Origin: 70-18 sp041691815
Lineage (GTDB): Bacteria > Pseudomonadota > Alphaproteobacteria > Acetobacterales > Acetobacteraceae
DNA length: 16,343 nucleotides
Assembly (NCBI GenBank): GCA_041691815.1
Contig: JBEPTZ010000100.1
Coordinates: 1-16,343, forward strand
Reading direction: 5' to 3'
Positions 1 through 7,050 of the stretch are shown piece after piece (the first letter of the stretch is position 1; every line of letters begins with the position of its first letter). The position numbers and the translations under genes are program-made. The notes beneath the pieces are model-generated. The model saw only the letters and a program-made list of their open reading frames with translations, ran no database searches and had not been told where the DNA came from.

Positions 1-188
1 ATACTAAAAGACCCCTCATTGCCTGCAGTAGTAGAAATCTTTGTTCCTTTTTGATGGACTGTAGCAAGTGGTACAGGATTTCCCTGGTCGTCTGTTACCT
101 TTCCTGTAACAGTTCTTGTTTGAGAAAAAGAAGCGAAAGGCAACGACAGGAAAGTTATTGCCAAAACAATAATGAAACTGGTTCTCAT
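1..188 (-). CDS. SusC/RagA-type TonB-dependent outer membrane protein, N-terminal fragment (Bacteroidota-type)
   Basis: Read on the minus strand from the ATG at 188-186, the frame stays open to the window edge, about 62 codons. It begins with a Sec-type signal peptide (basic Met-Arg-Thr, a hydrophobic stretch around residues 5-16, then SFASFSQ-like residues ending near 24). This is followed by TVTGKVTDDQGNPVPLATV, the start of the carboxypeptidase-regulatory-like domain that precedes the plug and barrel of SusC/RagA receptors. Those receptors import glycans or peptides across the outer membrane of Bacteroidota. The gene is truncated by the window edge. Base composition and codons are AT-rich, unlike everything downstream. 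A weak Bacteroidota-style promoter (TTG at 260-258, 19 bases, TAATTTC at 238-232) lies upstream. The family assignment is by motif recognition. Other proteins with the same leading domain are possible. Confidence 0.72.
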   Translation of the reverse strand, partial: MRTSFIIVLAITFLSLPFASFSQTRTVTGKVTDDQGNPVPLATVHQKGTKISTTAGNEGSFS

Positions 189-231
189 GAGATTTTTGTT
201 TTTGGTGGAAGAATCAATCAGAATATTTTTT

Positions 232-260
232 GAAATTACCAGTTAATAATTAATTAACAA
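232..260 (-). promoter_or_regulatory. Possible Bacteroidota-type promoter for the SusC-like gene
   Basis: On the minus strand a TTG (260-258) is followed after 19 bases by TAATTTC (238-232). This resembles the Bacteroidota TTTG / TAnnTTTG promoter with one or two mismatches. It would give a leader of about 40 bases before the ATG at 188. AT-rich DNA makes chance matches easy, so this is a weak call. Confidence 0.22.
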
Positions 261-324
261 TAATTTAATGAAACTATTTTGAAATGTGGTCAAAAAAAAG
301 TTGTATTATCAATATGTTTAAAAT

Positions 325-340
325 ATTTTTTTCCCCGACT
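325..340. other. Sharp composition junction: Bacteroidota-like to alphaproteobacterial DNA
   Basis: Up to about 330 the sequence is a run of A/T-rich intergenic DNA upstream of a SusC-like gene. From about 335 it becomes GC-rich and joins a repeat element that recurs at 12643-12765 in the same window. The change occurs within about 10-15 bases and coincides with the missing left arm of that repeat. A library or assembly chimera is the simplest reading. Confidence 0.6.
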
Positions 341-354
341 GCACCCGGGGTGGG

Positions 355-431
355 GGTGGAGACTCCGGAGTCTCCACCTCACCGCTGTTGCAAGGCAGAT
401 GAAAAAGCTTCTTTTTGTTCACAAAAAGAAG
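355..431. repeat. Composite inverted-repeat element, copy A (palindrome plus right-arm hairpin)
   Basis: A 24-base perfect palindrome centred on ACTCCGGAGT spans 355-378. It is followed by CCGCTGTTGCAA and then a perfect 11-bp-stem hairpin at 408-431 (CTTCTTTTTGT, loop TC, complement). The palindrome core and the CCGCTGTTGCAA segment recur at 12690-12735. The same hairpin sequence recurs at 12643-12666 and, with one mismatch, at 11551-11574. The left arm present in the other copies is absent here, replaced by the Bacteroidota-like junction. The hairpin ends only six bases before the pepN Shine-Dalgarno. Confidence 0.8.
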
Positions 432-447
432 ACCTTGGAGGACCGCC

Positions 448-3045
448 ATGACCACCCACCGCGCCGACTACCGCCCGCCCGCCTTCCTGGTCGACACCGT
501 CGACCTGCGCTTCGAACTAACCCCGAAGGCAACCCTGACGCGCTCCCGGCTGGCGCTACGCCGCAACACCCCAGGCCCGCTGCGGCTGGACGGCGAGGCG
601 CTGCAACTGCTGGAGCTGACCCTCGACGGCGCGGCCCTGAGTACCAACCGCTACACGCTCCACCAGGACGGCTCGCTGGAAATCGCCGATCTGCCCGACG
701 CCTGCGTGCTGGAACTGCTGGTCCGCACCTCCCCGGAGGCAAACTCCGAGCTATCCGGCCTCTACCTGTCCGGCGGCAACTACTTCACCCAGTGCGAGGC
801 CGAGGGCTTCCGCCGCATCACCTATTTCCCCGACCGGCCGGATGTGATGGCGCGCTACACCACCGAGATCATCGCCGACCAGGCCTGCCCGGTGCTGCTC
901 TCCAACGGCAACCCCGGCGAAACCGGCCTGCTCCCGGACGGCCGCCATTTCGCCCGCTGGACCGACCCGCACCCCAAGCCCAGCTACCTGTTCGCCCTGG
1001 TCGCCGGCGACCTGATCGCCGTGCGCGACGCCTTCACCACCCGCTCCGGCCGCCATGTCGCCCTGGCAATCTGGGTGCGCCGCGGCGACGAGGACAAATG
1101 CGACCACGCCATGGCCTCGCTGAAAGCCTCGATGAAATGGGACGAAGACAAATACGGCCTGGAATACGACCTCGACGTCTTCAACATCGCCGCCGTCTCC
1201 GACTTCAACATGGGCGCCATGGAAAACAAGGGCCTCAACGTCTTCAACACCAAATACGTCCTGGCCCGCCCGGACACCGCCACCGACGCCGACTACGAAG
1301 GCATCGAATCGGTCATCGCCCACGAATACTTCCACAACTGGACCGGCGACCGCGTCACCTGCCGCGACTGGTTCCAGCTCTCCCTCAAAGAGGGCCTGAC
1401 GGTGTTCCGCGACCAGCAGTTCAGCGCCGACATGGGCAGCCCGGCGACGAAGCGCCTGTCCGACGTGGTGCGCCTGCGCGCCGCGCAGTTCTCCGAGGAT
1501 GCCGGCCCGCTGGCCCACCCGGTGCGCCCGGACGCCTACATCGCGATCGACAATTTCTACACCGCGACCATCTACCAGAAGGGCGCCGAGGTGGTGCGCA
1601 TGCTCCACGATGCCGCCAATCAAGGCCCGGCCGGCGACCAGGGCTTCCGCCGCGGCATGGACACCTACATCGCCCGCCACGACAACCAGGCGGTGACCAT
1701 CGAGGATTTCGTCGCCGCCATCGAGGCCGGCAGCGGCGTCGATCTGTCAGCCTTCCGCGCCTGGTATGGCCAGGCCGGCACCCCGGAGCTGACGGTCTCC
1801 GAGGCGTTCGACGCCGCCACCGGCCGCTACACCCTGACCTTGCGCCAGGCGACCCCGTCGACCCCAGGCCAGCCGGAAAAACACCCGCTGCCGATCCCGG
1901 TGCAGATGGCGCTGCTCGGCCCGGACGGCGCCGAACTGGCCGCCCGCCGGCTGCTGCTCACCGAGCCGTCGCAGGATTTCGTCTTCGACGGGCTGCCGGC
2001 CCACCCGGTGCCCTCCCTGCTGCGCGGCTTCTCGGCCCCGGTGAAGCTGGCCGGCCTGAGTTCGGCGCAACTGCGCTTTCTCGCCGCCCACGACAGCGAC
2101 CCGTTCGTGCGCTGGGATTCCGGCCAGACCTACGCCGCCGAGGCGATGCTGGCGCAGGTGGCCGCCCCCCCCGACTCCAGGCTGGCCGCCCCGGATGCCG
2201 GCGTGGTGGAGGCGTTTGCCGCCACCTTGGCCAGGGCGGGCGCCGGCGCGGCAGCCGATGCCGACCGCCAGTTCGCCGCCCAGGCATTGCTGCTGCCCCT
2301 GGAAGGGCTGCTGGGCGACCAGATGGCGGTGGTCGATGCCGAGGGAATCCACGCCGTGCGCCAGGGCTGGCGGGCGGCGCTGGGCCGGCATTTCGACGCA
2401 CCGTTGCGCGCGACCTATGCGGCCCTGGCCGATACCGGGCCGTATCAGAAGGACGGTGCGGCGATCGGCCGGCGCGCACTGCGCAACATGTGCCTCGCCT
2501 ATCTGGCGGTCGCCGGCGACGTGACGCTGGCGGCGGCACAATATGCCGAGGCCGGCAACATGACCGACCGTCTGGCCGCCCTGCGCGCGCTGGCCGCCGG
2601 CGACAGCCCCGAGCGGACGGCCGCCCTGGCCGATTTCCACGCCACCTGGCGCGCCGACGCGCTGGTGCTCGACCAGTGGTTCGCCCTCCAGGCGGCAGCC
2701 CCGCGCCCGACCGCGCTGGCCGAAGTGCGCGCGCTGGCCCGGCATGCCGATTTCGACATTCGCAACCCGAACCGCGCGCGCGCACTGTTCGGCGCGTTCT
2801 CAGGGGCGAACCTGGCGGCGTTCCATGCCGCCTCGGGCGACGGCTACCGCCTGCTGGCCGACGCGGTGATCGAGATCGACGCCTTCAACGGCCAGACCGC
2901 GGCGCGGATGGTCGGGCCGCTGTGCCAGTGGCGCCGGCAGCCGGCGGGGCGGGCGGGGTTGATGCGGGCGGAGTTGGAGCGGGTGCTGGCGGCGCCGGGC
3001 TGCTCGCGGTTGGTTGGGGAGAAGGGGCGGTTGGCGTTGGGGTGA
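448..3045 (+). CDS. pepN: Aminopeptidase N (M1 family zinc metallopeptidase)
   Basis: This is a cytoplasmic aminopeptidase that removes N-terminal residues from peptides in the last steps of protein turnover. The 865-residue product is close to the usual length of proteobacterial PepN (about 870-890). The exopeptidase motif GAMEN is at residues 256-260. The zinc site is HEYFH with H292, E293 and H296, followed after 18 residues by E315 (HExxH-x18-E, gluzincin). The C-terminal half is the helical PepN domain. ATG 448 is chosen because GGAGGA lies at 437-442, five bases upstream. An in-frame TTG at 415 lies inside the repeat hairpin, has no ribosome site and is rejected. The gene stands alone on the plus strand, and its leader carries repeat copy A. 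No promoter could be placed. The family call is very secure. Confidence 0.97.
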   Translation: MTTHRADYRPPAFLVDTVDLRFELTPKATLTRSRLALRRNTPGPLRLDGEALQLLELTLDGAALSTNRYTLHQDGSLEIADLPDACVLELLVRTSPEANSELSGLYLSGGNYFTQCEAEGFRRITYFPDRPDVMARYTTEIIADQACPVLLSNGNPGETGLLPDGRHFARWTDPHPKPSYLFALVAGDLIAVRDAFTTRSGRHVALAIWVRRGDEDKCDHAMASLKASMKWDEDKYGLEYDLDVFNIAAVSDFNMGAMENKGLNVFNTKYVLARPDTATDADYEGIESVIAHEYFHNWTGDRVTCRDWFQLSLKEGLTVFRDQQFSADMGSPATKRLSDVVRLRAAQFSEDAGPLAHPVRPDAYIAIDNFYTATIYQKGAEVVRMLHDAANQGPAGDQGFRRGMDTYIARHDNQAVTIEDFVAAIEAGSGVDLSAFRAWYGQAGTPELTVSEAFDAATGRYTLTLRQATPSTPGQPEKHPLPIPVQMALLGPDGAELAARRLLLTEPSQDFVFDGLPAHPVPSLLRGFSAPVKLAGLSSAQLRFLAAHDSDPFVRWDSGQTYAAEAMLAQVAAPPDSRLAAPDAGVVEAFAATLARAGAGAAADADRQFAAQALLLPLEGLLGDQMAVVDAEGIHAVRQGWRAALGRHFDAPLRATYAALADTGPYQKDGAAIGRRALRNMCLAYLAVAGDVTLAAAQYAEAGNMTDRLAALRALAAGDSPERTAALADFHATWRADALVLDQWFALQAAAPRPTALAEVRALARHADFDIRNPNRARALFGAFSGANLAAFHAASGDGYRLLADAVIEIDAFNGQTAARMVGPLCQWRRQPAGRAGLMRAELERVLAAPGCSRLVGEKGRLALG

Positions 3046-3306
3046 GGGGGGGCGAAGCGGCTGCGGTCGGGGATGGAGGACCTCGTACCTCGAAGAAGAG
3101 GAAGCGACGGAGTTTCGCTTGATCGCGTGGAGCGTTTGATGGGATGGAATCGGCGCTTGGCGGTGCATGACTTGACTAAGGTCTACCCCTTGTTACTCAG
3201 ATCAGTGATTGCCCCGAACACGGCGAACCCGGACGACCGATGTGCCGACCAAAGACTAGGGCGACTCCACCGGCCACTGCTATGATGTCGTGGAAGGGTG
3301 GAGCGG
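3046..3306. other. Intergenic region between pepN and the CBASS locus
   Basis: No gene, tRNA or mobile-element end was recognised here. Composition falls from very GC-rich near the pepN stop towards mixed composition at the CBASS genes. A small dyad (AAGCGA, 7-base loop, TCGCTT, about 3102-3120) lies after pepN but has no T-run. Near the end are a candidate promoter (TGCTATGAT, 3278-3286) and purine-rich GGAAGGG and GGTGGAG sites just before the effector ATG. Confidence 0.6.
3278..3286 (+). promoter_or_regulatory. Candidate extended -10 promoter of the CBASS operon
   Basis: TGCTATGAT matches the extended -10 pattern TGnTATAAT with one mismatch. It sits 20 bases before the ATG at 3307, which would give a leader of roughly 12-15 bases. 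There is no convincing -35 about 17 bases upstream, as is common for extended -10 promoters. The call is by eye only. Confidence 0.35.
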
Positions 3307-3936
3307 ATGAGCTTGGAACACGAGTATGCTCTGATCGGCGGTTACAACAGGGCGAGCATCGGACGTTGGATAGCACGCATCGCAGCCGCAGTATCCGCAG
3401 TGGCAGTGTTTTTATTACTGACGGCAGTCGACTTAGCTTGAAGTCTACATACTAACGTTAATATACCTCCATCAATTTTGTCGTTAGTTGGTGCGGGATT
3501 AGTTTATACTGCTCTCTATTGGATATTCGACCGGCACGTCTGGAAATTTGGCCCGCTTGGACGGGCATTAAAGGTGGCGAATATTTCAGGTAAGTGGTGT
3601 TGTAACGGGGTCAGTATGGACCGAGTGCCGCCAGTTTCGTGGGCCGGAGCAATTACTATAGTTCAATCTTGGGATAAACTTCGGGTCCATCTGGAGACGG
3701 GGCAGTCTCGGTCGGACAGTATCTCCGCAGCGTTGCTTTACGACGCCGCCGTGGGTTACCGGTTAATGTATCATTATCGGAATGAGCCCCGAGTCGGCGA
3801 ATTTGCCCTCGTTGCGCACTACGGCTTCGCCGAGTTAATTTTCCCAATCGAAGGGACGACCGCTACTGGCGAGTACTTCAATGGTCGGGGCCGAAATACC
3901 TACGGAACCATACAACTTAAGAAAGAGTCGCTCTGA
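3307..3936 (+). pseudogene. cap15: Cap15-like CBASS membrane effector, interrupted by an in-frame TGA
   Basis: In one frame, 3307-3936 reads as a complete Cap15-type effector of 210 codons with a single internal stop at codon 45 (3439-3441). The N-terminus (MSLEHEYALIGGYNRASIGR) leads into a first membrane helix at about residues 21-41. After the stop, the same frame continues through PPSI and a second helix (about 57-74) ending in YWIFDRHVWKF. A beta-rich C-terminal domain runs from SGKW (94-97) to the end, with SWAGAITIVQSW, HYRNEP and EYFNGRGRNTYG. Two helices plus a cyclic-nucleotide-sensing beta-barrel is the known Cap15 layout. These effectors disrupt the inner membrane when they bind the cyclase product. 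A restart at TTG 3478 would lose helix 1 and has no Shine-Dalgarno. The gene may be dead, wrongly sequenced, or read through. It overlaps the cyclase start by one base. Confidence 0.82.
3439..3441 (+). other. In-frame TGA between the two membrane helices of the Cap15-like effector
   Basis: The codons read gct-tga-agt, and both sides are in the same frame. One transition (TGG to TGA, or CGA to TGA) would explain it. No frameshift is needed to join the halves. Confidence 0.9.
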
Positions 3937-5054
3937 TGGCACGCAGTATCAACGACCGGTTGGCCCGGTTGAGTAGACGGCGAAAGGGTGTTGATCGACT
4001 GAATCGGATCGACACCGCGACTAGAGACGATATGCTGCAGAAAAGCATGCTCGCGGAGTCGTGGGAGAAACGCGCCAGCACGCAACCGCATACCCGTTAT
4101 GCGCTCGGCGCCATGCAAGCGGTGGGAGATACCTTTACACGCGTGTCGATCGACACCGCGAGTCGGGTCGCGAAACAACTGGCCGAAAATCTGTCAATAG
4201 TTGTGTCATTCAAGCTGCAAGGATCAGTTCCTCTTGATGTCCATGTTCGTGGCGTCAGCGACGTTGATCTCCTAACGCTGGATGAACGGATGCTGACTTA
4301 CAGTTTGTCGGGAAACGCAGCCAACAACTACGCGCCAACGGCGTTGACATCACTCGACGCGCTGCTCGAGTTACGGCGCGACGCGGAGAACGTACTTAAA
4401 GCAGCCTATCCCAGCGTTACAGTAGACTGTTCAGGCGGAAAATGTATCGCTCTCTCGGGTGGATCACTTGCCCGGCCGGTTGATGTCGTTCCGGCGCATT
4501 GGCACGATAATAATACGTACCAATCATCGCGTGTAGAGCACGATCGTGGAGTTACGATTCTGAACAAAAAAGTGCCGACCACCATTCAAAACTTGCCTTT
4601 TCTGCACATCAAACGCGTCCACGAACGCGACCGAGTACTGCTTGGCGGCTTGAAAAAGGCAATTCGGCTCACAAAAAACGTAAGGAATGACGCCGAAAAC
4701 GAAGAGACTGCCTCCAAACTTCCGAGCTTCGATATTGCAGCACTGCTCTATCACGCTGACCCAGTTGCCTTAAAAAATGGCTACACTTACGAGCTATCGG
4801 TACTGTTAGAGACTCAGAGGTTACTCGACTGGTGTTGGCGCAACAAAGAATCAGCCAAAAAGTTGAGGACGCCCGATGATAGTCGATACATTCTCGACAG
4901 CGATTCGAAATTCGATGGCTTGCTTGTGGTCTCCGTGGAGATGGACGCTCTCGCCCAGGCGGTAGCGCGTGAACAGTTGGCATACTTTTCCGCTGAAGAA
5001 CCGACTTGGGGGAAAATCAACGAGGCACTCCGAGCGGCCCAGATCCCAGCATAA
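3936..5054 (+). CDS. CD-NTase (cGAS/DncV-like nucleotidyltransferase), CBASS cyclase
   Basis: This is the signal-making enzyme of CBASS. On phage infection CD-NTases join nucleotides into a cyclic messenger that switches on the partner effector, here the Cap15-like protein. The 372-residue product has the polymerase-beta-type core: G96-S97, then eleven residues, then D109-V-D111 (VSDVDLLTL). A third acidic residue, D183, lies in RPVDVVPAHW. These supply the two-metal catalytic triad, so the active site looks intact. The remainder is the helical OAS1-like C-terminal lobe. The ATG shares its A with the effector stop (TGATG), so translation is probably coupled. There are no Cap2/Cap3 or HORMA/TRIP13 genes nearby, so this is a type I (two-gene) system. 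The clade and the nucleotide product cannot be told from the sequence alone. GC content is lower than in the flanking genes, consistent with horizontal acquisition. Confidence 0.88.
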   Translation: MARSINDRLARLSRRRKGVDRLNRIDTATRDDMLQKSMLAESWEKRASTQPHTRYALGAMQAVGDTFTRVSIDTASRVAKQLAENLSIVVSFKLQGSVPLDVHVRGVSDVDLLTLDERMLTYSLSGNAANNYAPTALTSLDALLELRRDAENVLKAAYPSVTVDCSGGKCIALSGGSLARPVDVVPAHWHDNNTYQSSRVEHDRGVTILNKKVPTTIQNLPFLHIKRVHERDRVLLGGLKKAIRLTKNVRNDAENEETASKLPSFDIAALLYHADPVALKNGYTYELSVLLETQRLLDWCWRNKESAKKLRTPDDSRYILDSDSKFDGLLVVSVEMDALAQAVAREQLAYFSAEEPTWGKINEALRAAQIPA

Positions 5055-5136
5055 GGGAGTCCCGCGCGCTTCGAACGGCACCTCCCGCCCCCGAATCCCC
5101 TTGCAGCGAACCCAATAGTTAGCAAAAATAACATCC

Positions 5137-5745
5137 GTGCAGATCACCCCACCGGCCTCCGTGCTCGGCCAACGCTATTTCCCCCATGTCGAGGACCTCT
5201 GCGCCCATCTCGCCCGCGTCGCCGCGCGCTATCGCCTGATGGCGCCGCTGCTGGTCCTGGTCTGGTTTCGCCTGCGCCGCACCCTCGCCCGGCTCGACCG
5301 TCTGGCCATCCGCTGGCAGCGCGGCCGCCACCAGCCGCAAAAACGCCCCCGCCACGCGCCCGGCCCCACGCCCGCCCTTCACCCCGCCGAGGCCTGGCGC
5401 CCCCGCCGCACCCCCCAGGGCCATGCCTGGCTGATCCGCCTGCATCAGCCCCTGGCGCAACTCGCACCCCGCATCGAGGCATTGCTCGCCGACCCCGAGA
5501 TCGCCTCCCTTTGTGCCGCCGCCCCGCAGGCCGGCCGCCTGCTGCGCCCGCTCTGCCGCATGTTCGGCCTCACCCCGCCCGCCCACATCGCAGCCCCACC
5601 TCGCCCAATCCCGCCGCCCAAGCCCAGGCCACGCCGCACCCCGCCGCCGCCCTTCGCCGAGCATCCATCCTGGGTCTGGCCCTTCGTGCCGCAGCGCCTG
5701 CGCCTGCGCGTCCCCAATCTCCCGCGCCGAAAACCCGCTTCCTGA
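5137..5745 (+). CDS. Pro/Arg-rich hypothetical protein of an Acetobacteraceae family, function unknown
   Basis: I do not know its function. The 202-residue product starts with GTG 5137, because no ATG lies in frame upstream and the open reading begins there; no good Shine-Dalgarno is visible. An N-terminal amphipathic or hydrophobic stretch (about residues 33-45, RLMAPLLVLVWFRLRRTLAR) is followed by a basic region and then a Pro/Arg-rich linker. A block around 113-145 with LLADPEIASL, AAAPQAGRLL and RPLCRMFGL follows, then a second proline-rich tail. I recall similar proteins with the LLADPE...APQ.GR.LRPLCRM pattern recurring in Acetobacteraceae genomes, always unannotated. The GC-rich codon use matches the host, so it is not part of the CBASS islet. 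It converges on the transporter gene, with 51 bases between the stops. It is probably a real gene, but the start is uncertain. Confidence 0.65.
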   Translation: MQITPPASVLGQRYFPHVEDLCAHLARVAARYRLMAPLLVLVWFRLRRTLARLDRLAIRWQRGRHQPQKRPRHAPGPTPALHPAEAWRPRRTPQGHAWLIRLHQPLAQLAPRIEALLADPEIASLCAAAPQAGRLLRPLCRMFGLTPPAHIAAPPRPIPPPKPRPRRTPPPPFAEHPSWVWPFVPQRLRLRVPNLPRRKPAS

Positions 5746-5796
5746 GCCACGCCGGCCCGGCGCCCTCGCACGCCACAGATCATTTCGTAATAATAA

Positions 5797-7050
5797 TTAC
5801 CCCGGGGCGGCGTCAGCCCTGACCCCCTCATCGAACCGCCGCAGAATCCGCAACATCAGCACCATCGACGGCACCGCCGAGAACATCGCCACCACATAGA
5901 ACGGCGTCCACCCCAACGCCGCCGCGGCAAACCCGGAAAGCCCGCCGATGGTGTGCGAGGCCAGCGCCGCCACCGAACTCAGCAGCGCGTATTGCGTCGC
6001 GGTAAACCGCAGCGCGCACAGCGAGGAGAGGTAGGCGACGAACGCCGCGACCGCCATGCTCTGCACGAACGCCTCGGCGATCACGGTGCTGTACAGCATC
6101 GCGTAATTGCCGTGGCTCAGGGTCAGCGCCACATACATCGACATGAAGCCCATCTGCGTGAACCCGGTCGCGATCAGCGCCCGCTTCATGCCGATCCGCC
6201 GCACCACCCAGCCGCCCAGCGCGTAGCCGGCCAACGTCGCCGCCAGCGCGAACGGCCCGGTGGCCAGCGCCACGGTCGCCCGGTCGAACCCCAGATGCCG
6301 GTACAGCGGCGCCAGCATCTTCCCGGCCAGCGCCTCGTCCAGATAGAACAGCGCCACATAGCCCAGCACCGTCCAGGCGCCGGGGCGGGCGAGGAAATCC
6401 GCCAACGGCGCCACCACCGCCTCCCGCACCCGCGCCGCCAGGCTGCCGGGCTGCACCACCCCCGGCGGCCGTGGCGGCTCAGGCGCCGCCAGCGTAATCA
6501 ACACACCGAGGCCCATCAGCCCAGCAATACACAACAGCGCCCCATGCCAGCCGAGATGAGTGGCCGACCAGATCACCCCGGCCCCGGAAGTAAGCATGGC
6601 GATCCGATAGCCCATCACGTACGCGGCCAGCGCCGTGCCCTGCTCGGCCGGCGTAAAGGTTTCAATCCGCCAGGCGTCAATCGCCACATCCTGCGTCGCC
6701 GACAGAAACGCGACGGCAGCGGCGGCGGCAAAAGTGGCGCCGGGCCGGGTCGCCGGGTTACCCATCGCCAGCGCCACCGCGGCGAGGCACAACAGCGGCT
6801 GCACCACCACCAGCCACCCCCGCCGCCGGCCCAGCGCGCGAAACGGCGGCGACTGGTCGAGCAGCGGCGACCAGAGAAATTTCAGCGTATAGGCGAGGCC
6901 GATATTGGCCGTCAGCCCGATCACCCCAAGCGGCACGCTGCCCTCGGCCAGCCACTGCGTCAGCGTGAACCCGGACAGCGGCAGCGGCAGGCCGGAGAGA
7001 AACCCGAACGCCGCCATGAACCACAGCCTGGTGTCCCGCCAGCCGTGCAT
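5797..7050 (-). CDS. ampG: AmpG-family MFS transporter (muropeptide permease-like)
   Basis: This is a polytopic inner-membrane transporter of the major facilitator superfamily, 417 residues with about 12 hydrophobic segments. The AmpG-type signatures are SGLPLPLSGFTLTQWLAEG (from residue 19), then YTLKFLWSPLLD, and later FLSATQDVAIDAWRIE. AmpG proteins import GlcNAc-anhydroMurNAc peptides for cell-wall recycling. Whether this one does so, or carries another envelope sugar, cannot be told. ATG 7050 is chosen over TTG 7053 because it overlaps the glycosyltransferase stop by one base (TGATG), suggesting coupled translation. It is the last gene of the amidotransferase, glycosyltransferase and transporter set. 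E. coli AmpG is longer (about 490 residues) and this one lacks the extra C-terminal segments. Confidence 0.85.
   Translation of the reverse strand: MHGWRDTRLWFMAAFGFLSGLPLPLSGFTLTQWLAEGSVPLGVIGLTANIGLAYTLKFLWSPLLDQSPPFRALGRRRGWLVVVQPLLCLAAVALAMGNPATRPGATFAAAAAVAFLSATQDVAIDAWRIETFTPAEQGTALAAYVMGYRIAMLTSGAGVIWSATHLGWHGALLCIAGLMGLGVLITLAAPEPPRPPGVVQPGSLAARVREAVVAPLADFLARPGAWTVLGYVALFYLDEALAGKMLAPLYRHLGFDRATVALATGPFALAATLAGYALGGWVVRRIGMKRALIATGFTQMGFMSMYVALTLSHGNYAMLYSTVIAEAFVQSMAVAAFVAYLSSLCALRFTATQYALLSSVAALASHTIGGLSGFAAAALGWTPFYVVAMFSAVPSMVLMLRILRRFDEGVRADAAPG

Noticed and set aside
751..2745. Long minus-strand open frames opposite pepN (751-1680, 1747-2745)
   Set aside because: These are low-complexity Gly/Ala/Val/His-rich translations mirroring pepN third-position GC, with no recognisable motif.
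279..3122. A 947-codon plus-strand open frame overlapping pepN in another frame
   Set aside because: It is Arg/Pro-rich without any domain and is a shadow of GC-rich pepN codons. The pepN frame has all catalytic motifs and a good ribosome site.
3046..3306. A tRNA, small RNA or attachment site next to the CBASS locus
   Set aside because: No cloverleaf, T-arm sequence or pair of flanking direct repeats could be found by eye.
3478..3936. The Cap15-like protein as a normal gene starting at TTG 3478
   Set aside because: There is no ribosome site before this TTG, and it falls inside membrane helix 2. The upstream in-frame segment supplies the missing first helix, ATG and ribosome site.
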